This document shows positions 1-9,300 of a stretch of 64,000 nucleotides of DNA, piece by piece. The notes beneath the pieces are model-generated. The model was not told the origin of the DNA. It worked only from the letters and a program-made list of their open reading frames with translations, and ran no database searches. Position numbers and translations under genes: made by a program. Numbering within the stretch: the first letter of the stretch is position 1; each line of letters starts with the position of its first letter. This stretch comes from Flavobacterium commune (GTDB taxonomy: Bacteria > Bacteroidota > Bacteroidia > Flavobacteriales > Flavobacteriaceae): contig NZ_CP017774.1 of the NCBI RefSeq assembly GCF_001857965.1, positions 2,356,001-2,420,000 of the forward strand, given 5' to 3'.

Positions 1-1
1 G

Positions 2-265
2 AGTGCTGATATTGCTAATTTGACTCAATTGACCAATTTAAGTTTGTTTGAAAATAATTTTCAAGGACAGGTGCCTTTAGCTCTTGAGAAATTAAACGGA
101 TTGAAAGAGATGAATATTTCTTATAATAAATTTAATGGTCTGGTAACTAAAAAATTGGCTATGTTAGATACACTAAATATGACTATGGTTAATGAAAGTG
201 GTGTGGCTTATTTAATGAATGTTGCTGTAGAAATGGAAAAAAGACCTATTGTAGCTGAGGATTAA
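2..265 (+). CDS. Leucine-rich-repeat protein, C-terminal end (partial)
   Basis: Only the last 87 codons are in the window; the frame is open to the left edge and ends at TAA 263-265. The visible part reads as two leucine-rich repeats of the plant/bacterial extracellular type, with the pattern LTxLxxLSLFENNFQGQVP followed by LxxLKEMNISYNKFNG, then a short non-repeat tail rich in Met, Glu and Ala. Such repeats usually form a binding solenoid on secreted or surface proteins. The function here is unknown. A shared bidirectional hairpin (343-374) separates it from the convergent SDR gene. The frame and repeat signature are clear; the role of the gene cannot be judged from this fragment. Confidence 0.75.
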   Translation, partial: SADIANLTQLTNLSLFENNFQGQVPLALEKLNGLKEMNISYNKFNGLVTKKLAMLDTLNMTMVNESGVAYLMNVAVEMEKRPIVAED

Positions 266-342
266 TAATTATTTGGTTTGGTTGTTTTTATAGAATATTG
301 GTTTTTTTATTAAGTTAGTTTTATAATAAGTTTAGTGTTTGT

Positions 343-374
343 AAAAACCTGTGATAATCTCACAGGTTTTTTTG
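343..374. terminator. Bidirectional intrinsic terminator between convergent genes
   Basis: A perfect 12-bp stem (343-354 with 360-371) with a 5-nt loop is flanked by A-tracts on the left and T-tracts on the right, so it can terminate both the LRR gene (plus strand) and the MIOX operon (minus strand). Confidence 0.85.
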
Positions 375-385
375 TTTCGGACTTT

Positions 386-1198
386 TTAAACTCCGCTAAA
401 AGCACTAAATCCACCATCTACAGGAAGTACTATTCCGGTGATGAATTGAGATGCCTCGCTGCATAAAAAGTGAATTGCTCCTGCTAGTTCATTGGCTTCT
501 CCAAATCTCTTCATTGGTGTGTTGTTAATAATGCTGTTTCCTCTTGGAGAATAGCTTCCGTCTTCATTGGTTAGCAGTTTTCGGTTTTGGTTTCCAATAA
601 AAAATCCCGGAGCAATTGCATTTACCCGAATTTTATCACTGAACTTTGTAGCCATTTCTACTGCCATCCATCGGGTAAAGTTTTCCATCGCAGCCTTAGA
701 TGCCGAATAACCTACCACACGGGTTACGGCTCTTTCAACAGTCATTGATGAGAAATTAATGATAACTCCTTCTTTTTGTTTCGCCATCAGTTCACCAAAA
801 ATTATCGAAGGAAGTACAGTACCATTTAAGTTTAAATCGGTCACAGTTTGAAAAGCATCCATCGATAAATCAAAAATTGTTTGGTCTTCACTGATGGTTG
901 CTCCCGGCATATTTCCTCCGGCGGCATTCAATAAAACATCCACTTTCCCGTAATAGTTTACGATTTTTTCTCTGGCTTCCTCTAATGATTTTTTGTTGAG
1001 AATATCGGCAGCAATTCCTAAGGCATCATAGCCATTTTTTGTAAGTGTGCTGATGCTATTGTCTATTGTTTCCTGATTTCTGCCTATGATGACAATTTTT
1101 GCGCCTGAAGCGGCTAAATGCCCGGCAATAGAGCTGCCTAAAACACCGGTTCCTCCGGTAATTACGGCAACTTTGTTTTTAATGTTAAATAAATTCAT
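386..1198 (-). CDS. SDR family oxidoreductase, probable D-fructuronate reductase (D-mannonate oxidoreductase)
   Basis: A 270-residue classical short-chain dehydrogenase. It has the Rossmann motif TGGTGVLG (from about residue 14), NAAGG near residue 91, and the catalytic Ser about 151, Tyr164 and Lys168 (YSASK). The NAAGGNMPGAT stretch and the length resemble the SDR-type D-mannonate oxidoreductases of Bacillus and Bacteroidetes that interconvert D-fructuronate and D-mannonate. It is the last gene of the minus-strand operon that starts with myo-inositol oxygenase. MIOX makes D-glucuronate, UxaC (encoded at 38680) would isomerise it to fructuronate, and this enzyme would reduce that to mannonate on the way to KDG. 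Family assignment is certain; the substrate is inferred from motif similarity and context. KduD-like or inositol dehydrogenase activity are alternatives. Confidence 0.72.
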   Translation of the reverse strand: MNLFNIKNKVAVITGGTGVLGSSIAGHLAASGAKIVIIGRNQETIDNSISTLTKNGYDALGIAADILNKKSLEEAREKIVNYYGKVDVLLNAAGGNMPGATISEDQTIFDLSMDAFQTVTDLNLNGTVLPSIIFGELMAKQKEGVIINFSSMTVERAVTRVVGYSASKAAMENFTRWMAVEMATKFSDKIRVNAIAPGFFIGNQNRKLLTNEDGSYSPRGNSIINNTPMKRFGEANELAGAIHFLCSEASQFITGIVLPVDGGFSAFSGV

Positions 1199-1236
1199 TT
1201 TTTAATTTTAAGGTTTTTGTTTTGTTCTTTTAGTAC

Positions 1237-1274
1237 AAAAGCTGCATGAATTGCTTAGAATTCACACAGCTTTT
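1237..1274 (-). other. Intercistronic hairpin between nagB/PIG-L and SDR genes
   Basis: Arms 1237-1252 and 1259-1274 pair over 16 bp with two mismatches and a 6-nt loop. There is no clear U-tract on the minus strand, so it may be an mRNA-stability or partial-attenuation element rather than a true terminator. Confidence 0.4.
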
Positions 1275-1299
1275 TTCAAAAAAAATAATAGGGTTTGTT

Positions 1300-3228
1300 T
1301 TAATATTTCCACCTAACAAAGGCTTCCATTGCAGCATAATTGGATAAGCCCAATTGGTCATACAATTCAGCGGTTTCTTTGTTACGGTCTTCGGCTCTTT
1401 GCCAAAATTCTCTGGCATCTGTGCCTTGGAATACCACACCGTCTTTTTGAGATTGATGTTTGAATATTCCGTGTCTTTTAGCTAAAACCTGATCCGGACT
1501 CATAGGTACTGCCATTTCTATTTCGTCAATGCCCCATTCCTGCCAGGCACCGCGATACAGCCACAACCAGCAGTCGTTTATAAAATCTTTTGATTTTAGG
1601 TTTTTTACTGCATCGAGAATGGCATCCAAACATACTTTGTGCGTTCCGTGCGGATCGGCAAGGTCTCCTGCTGCAAATATTTGGTGTGGTTTTATTTTTT
1701 CAATAAGATCCATTGTCAATTGAATGTCAGCCTTACCTAAAGGTTTCTTTTCGATAGTTCCGGTTTCATAAAAAGGAAGATCCATAAAGTGAATTTGATC
1801 GTCAGTCAGTCCCACAAAATGGCTGGTTGCACGGGCTTCTCCTTTTCTAATAAGCCCTTTTATGTGCCTTACTTCGGGCGTGTCTATTTGGCTTGTTTTT
1901 TTGTTGTTTAAAAATTCCTGAGCTTTCTCGTAAATTGCGTTGGCTTCAGGACTTTTAATATCAAATTTTTCGTTGTAATCACATACAAATCGCGCAAACC
2001 TTTCGGCTTCACTATCAGCTACAGCAATATTTCCTGAAGTTTGATAAGCTACATGAACTTCATGCCCCTGTTCCTGTAAACGCATAAAAGTACCTCCCAT
2101 ACTAATAATATCATCATCAGGATGCGGACTAAAAATCAACACTCTTTTTCTGGCTGGTGCGGCGCGTTCTGGTCTGTTGGAATCATCGGCATTGGGTTTT
2201 CCACCCGGCCACCCGGTAATAGTGTGTTGTAGTTTGTTAAAAATATTGATGTTGATGTTGTAAGCCGGACCTAGATCGGCCAATAAATCGCTCATTCCGT
2301 TTTCTATATAATCGGCATCGGTAAGTCGCAAGATTGGCTTTTTAAGCTCCAATGCCATTCCCAGAACAGCTTTTCGGGTTAATTTGTCTGTCCATATAAT
2401 TTTTTCAACCAGCCAGGGCTTGTTGATTCTGGTTAGCTTTGAAGCAGCTTCCTGATCTAGTACAAAAATAGCATTATTGTGTTCCTGTAAGAAAGAAGCA
2501 GGGACAAGATTGGTAACAGTTCCTTCGGCAGATGCTTTGACGATGTTTGATTTTCCTTCACCCCAAGCCAGTAGAATAACTCTTTTGGCTTCCATTATTT
2601 TTTTTACGCCTAAAGTAATGGCTGTTCTGGGCGTGTTATTTAATCCGGAGAAATCTTTACTCGCCGCTACTCTTGTAATATGATCCAGAGCAACTAATCT
2701 CGTTTTCGAGTTTTGTAAAGAGCCTGATTCGTTAAAACCAATGTGTCCGTTACCACCGATACCCAAAATTTGCAAGTCGATTCCGCCAAGTGCTTCTATT
2801 TTTTCTTCGTATTGAGCGCAGTAATCCTGAATTTGTTCTTTTGATAAAGTACCGTCAGGAATATTGTAATTTTCGGGTAAAATATCTACCTGATCCAATA
2901 GTAATTCTTTCATAAATCGCACGTAGCTATTGATAGAATCTGGTTCCATTGGATAATATTCGTCCAGGTTGAAAGTGATAACATTTTTAAAACTAAGACC
3001 TTCCTCTTTGTGCATACGCACTAATTCGGCATACAAACCTTTTGGAGAAGATCCGGTTGCTAGTCCCAGAACACAGGATTCCTGCAGTTCCTGTTTGGAT
3101 CGGATTAATGCCGCAATCTCATGAGCGACAGCTATTGAGGCAGTTTTTGAATTTTCGAAAACAACAGTATTGATATTTTCGAAACGTTTTTCAAATCCTG
3201 TAGCTTTGTCAATATTGCTTTTTATCAT
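1300..3228 (-). CDS. nagB: Glucosamine-6-phosphate deaminase (NagB) fused to a PIG-L/LmbE deacetylase-like domain
   Basis: A 642-residue two-domain protein. Residues about 20-300 are a NagB/GlcN6P isomerase domain (LATGSSPKGLY, FNLDEYY, GHIGFNESGS with His162 and Glu167), which converts glucosamine-6-P to fructose-6-P and ammonia. Residues about 360-600 are a PIG-L/LmbE-type zinc deacetylase domain with the metal motif SPHPDDDIISMGG (His369, Asp371, Asp372) and a later His in DPHGTHKVC. The fused form is known in Bacteroidetes. Residue 160 is Asn where E. coli NagB has the ring-opening Asp141, and the fourth residue of the zinc motif is Asp instead of the usual Glu. PIG-L is the family of GlcNAc-phosphatidylinositol deacetylase, which is notable beside an inositol-degrading gene. 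The gene lies in the MIOX operon, 40 nt after the symporter. A role in catabolism of amino sugar released by the neighbouring locus is inferred. Confidence 0.85.
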   Translation of the reverse strand: MIKSNIDKATGFEKRFENINTVVFENSKTASIAVAHEIAALIRSKQELQESCVLGLATGSSPKGLYAELVRMHKEEGLSFKNVITFNLDEYYPMEPDSINSYVRFMKELLLDQVDILPENYNIPDGTLSKEQIQDYCAQYEEKIEALGGIDLQILGIGGNGHIGFNESGSLQNSKTRLVALDHITRVAASKDFSGLNNTPRTAITLGVKKIMEAKRVILLAWGEGKSNIVKASAEGTVTNLVPASFLQEHNNAIFVLDQEAASKLTRINKPWLVEKIIWTDKLTRKAVLGMALELKKPILRLTDADYIENGMSDLLADLGPAYNININIFNKLQHTITGWPGGKPNADDSNRPERAAPARKRVLIFSPHPDDDIISMGGTFMRLQEQGHEVHVAYQTSGNIAVADSEAERFARFVCDYNEKFDIKSPEANAIYEKAQEFLNNKKTSQIDTPEVRHIKGLIRKGEARATSHFVGLTDDQIHFMDLPFYETGTIEKKPLGKADIQLTMDLIEKIKPHQIFAAGDLADPHGTHKVCLDAILDAVKNLKSKDFINDCWLWLYRGAWQEWGIDEIEMAVPMSPDQVLAKRHGIFKHQSQKDGVVFQGTDAREFWQRAEDRNKETAELYDQLGLSNYAAMEAFVRWKY

Positions 3229-3268
3229 AGTGTTGTTTTTGTTTTATGAAAATGAATGAAATGCTTTA

Positions 3269-4843
3269 CTAAGATAGTATGATATAAATTAAAATGGTTA
3301 ATGAAACTAAAATAGTTCCTGCCAGGTTCATTCCGGGCCATGATTTTTCATGATTTTTAGAAAGTTCTTCCTCGTATTCTGTATTGGTTGTATTAAATCG
3401 TTTTGAAACGAGTAACATAATAATGAAATTCAGTACAAATTCGATTCCCCATAAGTGCACAAAATGGATGTTGATTTTAAATACAAATGAAGTTAGGATG
3501 TAGAATACAAATCCAAAAAATAATCCCGCTTTTGCACCGGCGGCATTAATTTGCTTAAAAAATAAACCGGCAACTAATATGGATGAAACCGGGATGAAGA
3601 AGATTCCGTTTAATTCCTGTAAAAGAAGATACAATCCGGAAGGTGCATGAGCTACTAATGGTGCTACCGAAATGGCTATTACGGCGAGTATGATAGAGGT
3701 AATTTTTCCATAATAGACCAGCTTTTCTTCGGTGGTATCTTTGTTTAAGCTTTTTTTGTAAATATCCATACAAAAAATAGTACTAGCAGAATTTAAGATG
3801 CTGTTAAAAGTGCTTAGTACGGCTCCTAATATCACTGCGGCAAAAAAACCGTAGAGATAAGTGGGTAAAACTTTTTTAACCAAAAGAGGATAAATCAAAT
3901 CGGGTTTGTCATAATATTGCTCCTGGAAATAATAAAATCCAATTAATCCGGGAACTACAATGATGAGCGGCATTAATAGTTTTAGAATGCCGGTATAGAT
4001 TAAGCCTTTTTGAGCTTCTATTAAATTTTTTGCTCCCAAAGCTCTTTGGATAATGGCTTGATTCATTCCCCAAAAATAAATTTGGTTAATCATCAGTCCT
4101 GTAAAAAGTGTCGAAAAAGGTAAAACAGAATCCTCTTTTCCTATGATGTCAAACTTTTTTGGAGCAAAATTATAAATGGAACTGACTCCTTCAAAAATAT
4201 TTCCTTTTCCAATTTGATACAAGGCAATAATTGTGACTAACAGACCTCCAAGCATTAATCCTATTCCGTTGAGAGAATCGGAAAAAGCGACGGCTTTTAA
4301 CCCTCCAAAAATTGCGTAGGCTGAACCAATAATTCCAATAGCCAGTACTGTATAGACCAGGGATTCTTCTTTGGTTATCGAGAAAACAGTTGCAAAATCA
4401 AAAATACTTTCGATATTAATTGCTCCTGAGTATAAAATGATTGGTAATAAGGTAACCACGTATGAACTAACCAGTAAAACAGCAACGACGGAGCGTACAC
4501 TCGAATCGAATCGTTTTTCCAGAAATTCAGGGATGGTGGTAAGTTCTAGTTTTAGAAAGCGAGGAATGATATAAATGGCGGCTATAACTAAGGCTATTGC
4601 CGAGGTTACTTCCCAGGCAATGACGATAATTCCGTTTTTATAAGCACTCCCATTCATCCCAATTAGATGTTCGGTGGAAATGTTTGTTAACAACATAGAT
4701 CCTGCAATAACAGGTGCTGATAAACTTTTTCCGGCAAAAAAATATCCATTTGACGTGTTTAGATTGTCTTTTCGGAGTTTGTAACTCGTGTAAAAGATAA
4801 CCAGGAGTGTGAATCCAAAAAAGCCTAAATAGGTATATAACAT
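3269..4843 (-). CDS. Sodium:solute symporter (SSS/SLC5), candidate myo-inositol or sugar transporter
   Basis: A 524-residue polytopic inner-membrane protein with about 13-14 hydrophobic segments. The SSS-family N-terminus includes YFFAGKSLSAPVIAGSMLL followed by NISTEHLIGMNGSAYKNG, and a conserved WGMNQAIIQRALGAKN stretch occurs near the middle. Members of this SGLT-like branch import sugars, inositol or sugar acids with sodium. It sits 35 nt downstream of the myo-inositol oxygenase gene and 40 nt upstream of nagB/PIG-L on the same strand, so co-transcription is likely. Neighbourhood makes myo-inositol the first substrate to test; glucuronate or N-acetylglucosamine are alternatives. The family call is secure, the substrate is not. 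Confidence 0.82.
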   Translation of the reverse strand: MLYTYLGFFGFTLLVIFYTSYKLRKDNLNTSNGYFFAGKSLSAPVIAGSMLLTNISTEHLIGMNGSAYKNGIIVIAWEVTSAIALVIAAIYIIPRFLKLELTTIPEFLEKRFDSSVRSVVAVLLVSSYVVTLLPIILYSGAINIESIFDFATVFSITKEESLVYTVLAIGIIGSAYAIFGGLKAVAFSDSLNGIGLMLGGLLVTIIALYQIGKGNIFEGVSSIYNFAPKKFDIIGKEDSVLPFSTLFTGLMINQIYFWGMNQAIIQRALGAKNLIEAQKGLIYTGILKLLMPLIIVVPGLIGFYYFQEQYYDKPDLIYPLLVKKVLPTYLYGFFAAVILGAVLSTFNSILNSASTIFCMDIYKKSLNKDTTEEKLVYYGKITSIILAVIAISVAPLVAHAPSGLYLLLQELNGIFFIPVSSILVAGLFFKQINAAGAKAGLFFGFVFYILTSFVFKINIHFVHLWGIEFVLNFIIMLLVSKRFNTTNTEYEEELSKNHEKSWPGMNLAGTILVSLTILIYIILS

Positions 4844-4878
4844 GTCAAATGGATGTTTAAGTTACGTGCTAAATTCGC

Positions 4879-5760
4879 TTAGAATTTTAAAGTTGCAGGC
4901 AAATATTTAGCAACTAATTCTTCGTAATAAGGGCGTAAAGCTTTCGAATCGGGTTTTACAGGTGCTTTAGTGTACAAATCGTAAGGATTGAATTTTTTAA
5001 CCCATTCAAACATTTCAATATCATGCTCGGTCATTAAATGTGTATAAGCATTTTCCCTGTGTTGAGAATAGAATGAATGGTAACGAATCATGTATAAAGC
5101 TGGTTCAGGCAAGTGATCTTTCAGGATTTGGTACAAATATTCATCATGTCCCCAGCTCATTTTTACCTTGTCTAATCCGCAGTTAGGAGAATAAACACCA
5201 TATTTAGTGTTGTATTTTTCATTAGTACTATCCGGATTGGCAGCAAAAAACTCCGGATAAACTATTTTATCTGAGAATTTACATCCTACAGGGAATGTAT
5301 CGCCTACAACAGCCCATTGTGGTTCGCCAAATAAACATAATACTTTTCCAATGTCATGTAAAAATCCTGTTAGTACAAACCAATCCGGGTGACCATCGGC
5401 ACGAATGGCCTCTGATGTTTGCAATAAATGCTGGAATTGATCTAAGTCAATATCAGGGTCGCTATCATCTACTAAAGTATTCAGGAAATCCACGGCTTCC
5501 CATAGTGACATTTCTTTGCGATCAAATTTTAGGAACTCTTTTTCTTTTTCGCATACAAAATCATAGGTTTGATAAGTATGGTTAATTCGGTAAAACTCTC
5601 TTACGGTTTCTACTCTTTCAGAATCCACATAATTGCGGAATTCTTCTTTTTCTTTTTTTTCTAATGAAGGATCAGGATAGCGTTCGATTAAGTTTTCTTC
5701 CCAATCATCAATTTGGTGCATCGGATTATTGAATTTGTCGGTGTTGTTCGCTTTTTCCAT
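4879..5760 (-). CDS. myo-Inositol oxygenase (MIOX)
   Basis: A 293-residue cytosolic di-iron oxygenase that converts myo-inositol and O2 to D-glucuronate. The hallmark stretch [19 protein letters not shown] followed by [10 protein letters not shown] is present. Iron ligands line up with mouse MIOX: His111 (QHLLQTSE), His135 and Asp136 (LHDIGK), His205 (WGHDEYL), His228 (IRYHSFY) and Asp261 (FNPYDLYTK). Length matches eukaryotic MIOX (about 285). It is the first gene of the minus-strand operon, with the symporter 35 nt downstream. It is transcribed divergently from susC and shares a duplicated 25-bp upstream motif with it. MIOX is common in plants and animals and patchy in bacteria. Its presence beside a PI-PLC and GH115 locus suggests that inositol is a product of that locus. 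Function is near certain. Confidence 0.96.
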   Translation of the reverse strand: MEKANNTDKFNNPMHQIDDWEENLIERYPDPSLEKKEKEEFRNYVDSERVETVREFYRINHTYQTYDFVCEKEKEFLKFDRKEMSLWEAVDFLNTLVDDSDPDIDLDQFQHLLQTSEAIRADGHPDWFVLTGFLHDIGKVLCLFGEPQWAVVGDTFPVGCKFSDKIVYPEFFAANPDSTNEKYNTKYGVYSPNCGLDKVKMSWGHDEYLYQILKDHLPEPALYMIRYHSFYSQHRENAYTHLMTEHDIEMFEWVKKFNPYDLYTKAPVKPDSKALRPYYEELVAKYLPATLKF

Positions 5761-5840
5761 TGGTGTTGTTTTTTATGATGTTTTGCTAAATGTTTTGTCT
5801 TTTTTTTTAAAACCCCAATTATTGAGTTTATTGTGAATTT

Positions 5841-5848
5841 CAAAATTA
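5841..5848 (-). promoter_or_regulatory. Candidate -7 promoter element for the MIOX operon
   Basis: On the minus strand this reads TAATTTTG, a full match to the Bacteroidetes TAnnTTTG element. It lies 19 nt downstream of the 25-bp motif 5868-5892 and gives a leader of roughly 75 nt. No separate TTTG -33 element is evident, which fits an activator-dependent promoter. Confidence 0.55.
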
Positions 5849-5867
5849 CGCAGATAGTGTTTTTCTA

Positions 5868-5892
5868 AAATGGATAAATGGTCCAAAAACAT
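5868..5892 (-). promoter_or_regulatory. 25-bp regulatory motif, copy A (faces MIOX operon)
   Basis: Read on the minus strand it starts ATGTTTTTGG and ends ATTTATCCATTT. It matches copy B (6261-6285) at 22 of 25 positions, all three differences being in the central four bases. Position relative to the -7 element is identical for both copies (19 nt). Candidate binding site for the HTCS encoded at 30961. Confidence 0.72.
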
Positions 5893-6260
5893 GGATGGAT
5901 TTTTCATAGTGTCAATTTTTTATCAATTAAATAATGTTATATGTATTTAATAGGTCTTTTTGTTGTGGTATTGATTTGTGAAAATCAATTGGGAAAAGGT
6001 CTTTTTTAGGTAGAATTTGCTTAGAGAAATTCTAAAAGAACAGTTTAGAGTTAAAAAATAGCTGTTGTTGACTGTTGAAGATGTTAAAAAAGAGCATTCA
6101 AAATTAACTTAAATGGTTTTTGGTGTTTCAAAGATAGAGAGTCGGCTAAAGTCCTGTTTTTTAAGGTTTAGTGTTAGTGATAATACAAAAAAATAACAGT
6201 TTAAAAACGATAAATGTATTTTTTGGTCTCTTTTTTTAAGGGAATTTGATTGAATTTTAT

Positions 6261-6285
6261 ATGTTTTTGACCGATTTATCCATTT
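6261..6285 (+). promoter_or_regulatory. 25-bp regulatory motif, copy B (faces susC)
   Basis: Starts ATGTTTTTGA and ends ATTTATCCATTT on the plus strand. It is the inverted partner of copy A at 5868-5892. It ends 19 nt before TAATTTTA (6305-6312) and 58 nt before the susC ATG. Candidate activator site shared by both divergent operons. Confidence 0.72.
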
Positions 6286-6304
6286 CAAGCTGGAGTCGAA
6301 CTGT

Positions 6305-6312
6305 TAATTTTA
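6305..6312 (+). promoter_or_regulatory. Candidate -7 promoter element for the susC operon
   Basis: TAATTTTA, one base off the TAnnTTTG consensus, lies 31 nt before the susC ATG. It is chosen because its distance from copy B (19 nt) equals that of the MIOX -7 element from copy A. Confidence 0.45.
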
Positions 6313-6343
6313 CCATAATATTATTAACTAATACTAATTAAAA

Positions 6344-9300
6344 ATGAAAAAAACCAAATTCAAATTATTGACGTTATTTTTCTTGATAGCGTTTTCAATT
6401 AATTCGTGGGCACAAAAAACACAGGTGTCAGGTAAGGTGGTAGATGATCAAAATTTACCATTACCGGGTGCTAATATTTTAGAAAGCGGAACGAAAAATG
6501 GTGTAGAGACAGATTTAGATGGGAAATTCAGACTCGAAGTCTCAAATCCCAATGCTGTTATTATTGTTTCTTATGTAGGTTTTGCTGATCAAAGCGTTAA
6601 GCTAAGCGGTTCAAGATCTAACTTGACTGTTAAATTAGTATCGGGGGCTCAAAACCTTGAGCAAGTTGTGGTAGTAGGGTACGGTAAAGGTTCTCGAAAA
6701 AATTTAACTACTTCTGTTACTTCTGTTAAAGCAGAGGATATGAATAAAGGAGCTATTAGTGATGTAGGACAATTGTTGCAAGGTAAAGTTGCCGGTTTGA
6801 ATATTTCATCTAGTGGTGATCCTACAAGATCAGCTTCTGTTGTAATGCGTGGGGTTTCTACTTTAAATAGTTCACAAGGTCCATTTTATGTGGTTGATGG
6901 AGTTCCGGGTGTTGATATCTCGATGATTTCACCAGATGACATTGCAACTATTGATGTTCTTAAAGATGCTGCTGCAACTGCTATTTATGGTAACCGTGCC
7001 GCAAATGGGGTTATTATGGTAACAACTAAAAAAGGAAGTAAAGAAAGAACTCAAATTTCATATAACAGTTATTTTGGTATAGAGAATGTTTCTAATCAAT
7101 TGGATATGATGAATGCTTCTCAATTAAGAGCTTTTACAACTAAAAATAATTTGAATTTTACTCCTGAAAATGATAAGGGAGCTAATACAAATTGGCAAAA
7201 AGCTATTTTGAGATCTGGAGCACTTTCAAGCAGCCATAACTTATCGATAAGTGGCGGGGGAGAAAAAAGTAATTATTCGGCTAGTTTAACTTCTATAAAA
7301 AGAGAAGGTGTTCTTTTGAAAAGTGATTTTGGACGTGTAATTGCCCGTTTGGCAGTTGAACAATATGCTTTTGATGATAAAGTGAAATTTGGTTTGAATG
7401 TAACTAATTCTGTTAGTAACTATGTAAATGTTCCACAACGTAACTCGGTACTTTTACAATCAATTAATCACCTTCCTGTTTCTCCGGTTAGAAATGAAGA
7501 TGGTAGTTTCTTTGAAAATTTTGTTAGTACAGGATATTTTAACCCGGTTGCTTTGATTGAGCACGGAACAGATGAAACTAAAACAAACAACCTTATTGGA
7601 AATTTCACAACAGAAGTTAAGTTGCCATTTGGATTTACTTATAACCTAAACATTGCTCACCAAAAGTTGAGTACTTCTCATGGAGAGTTTTATGATAGTT
7701 ATTATTCTCAATACAACAGTGCTAACTTTTACAATAATCCAGATCCACCATTTACAAAAACTTTGGTTAATTTTGGTGTAAATGGTTCGGCATTAAGAAA
7801 CTATTATGAAAATACTAATAATATTATAGAGAGTTTCTTAAATTGGGATAAAGAAATAGGTAATCATAAAATTAAAGCTGTTTTAGGTTATTCATGGCAG
7901 GAAAACACTTTAGGAGATGGTTTTCAGGCTACAACAACTAACTTTCCTGTAGATAATGTGGGTTACAATAACTTAGCTTTAAGTAATTATACTTCAGTAG
8001 GAGGTTATGTGGTGAATTTTGGAGATAGTCAGGCATATCAAAAAACACGTTTGATTTCTCAATTTGCACGTTTGAATTATAATTTTAATGATAAATATCT
8101 TTTACAAGGTACAGTAAGAAGAGATGGAGGTTCAGTATTTGGGGCTAACAACAGATGGGGATATTTTCCTTCTGTAGGAGGAGCTTGGAGAATTGACAAA
8201 GAAACCTTCATGCAAAACCAAAATATTTTCAGCGACTTGAAACTTCGTGCCAGTTATGGTGTAACAGGAAACTCTTCAGGATTTAATGCTTATACTGCTC
8301 AATTTATTTCAGGAAGTGCCGGGACATTCTATTATAATGGACAACAAATAGGTGCTTATGGACCAATACAGGCTGCTAATCCGGATTTAAAATGGGAAAA
8401 AACTACAACAACAAACTTTGGTCTTGATTTTTCATTGTTAAAAGGAGTAATTACGGCTTCGGTTGATGTTTACGACAAGAAAACAACAGACATGATTTTC
8501 AATTATCAGGTAAACCCAGTATTAGTTCCTGTAGGTTCTATTGTCGCTAATGGAGGTATTATGTCTAATAAAGGTATTGAGATTGCTTTAGGTGCTACCC
8601 CAGTTAAAACGGCTAATTTTACTTGGTCAACTAACCTGAATATTGCTAGTAACAAGAATAAAATTGTAAAATTGACAAACCCATTCTTTATTGGTGGAGA
8701 TTCTATCAGAAGAGTACAACCTGATGGTGGAGGACAAACAGGAGCGACTTTACAAATTTTTAAAGAAGGTAAACCTCTTGGACAGTTCTTTACATTGGAT
8801 TATGCCGGGAAAAATGAAAATGGAGTTTCTCAATATTATGATAAAAATGGAAATTTAACTACAACTCCATTAAACGGTGTTGATTACCATTACTTAGGAA
8901 GTGCACAACCAAAAGTATTATTGGGTTGGTCAAATAATTTTCAATACAAGAATTTTGATTTAAGCGTTTTCGTTAGAGGAGTATTTGGAAATAAAATCTT
9001 CAATGCTACCCGCGCCGATTTATTTAGACCTGCCACAGCAATGACTACAAATATTTTAGTTGATGCACAAAACGAATCACCAAATGATTTGAATTCTTAT
9101 CGTTATTCTTCACGCTTTATAGAAGATGGTAGTTATATCAGATTAGATAATGCAACTCTTGGCTATAATTTTAAAAACATCAACAAGTTTGTTAAAAGTT
9201 TCCGCATGTACACTACAGTAAATAATTTATTTGTAATTACTAAATACAGTGGAATTGATCCTGAGGTAGAACAAGGTGGTACAGCTCCTGGTGTAGATTC

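Larger units (their letters stand above)
5761..6343. promoter_or_regulatory. Divergent control region between the MIOX operon and the susC operon
   Basis: 583 nt without a gene. It contains two inverted copies of a 25-bp motif (5868-5892 facing MIOX, 6261-6285 facing susC), each followed after exactly 19 nt by a TAnnTTTG-like element. The roughly 370 nt between the motifs is AT-rich and shows no other structure I can support. Confidence 0.75.
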
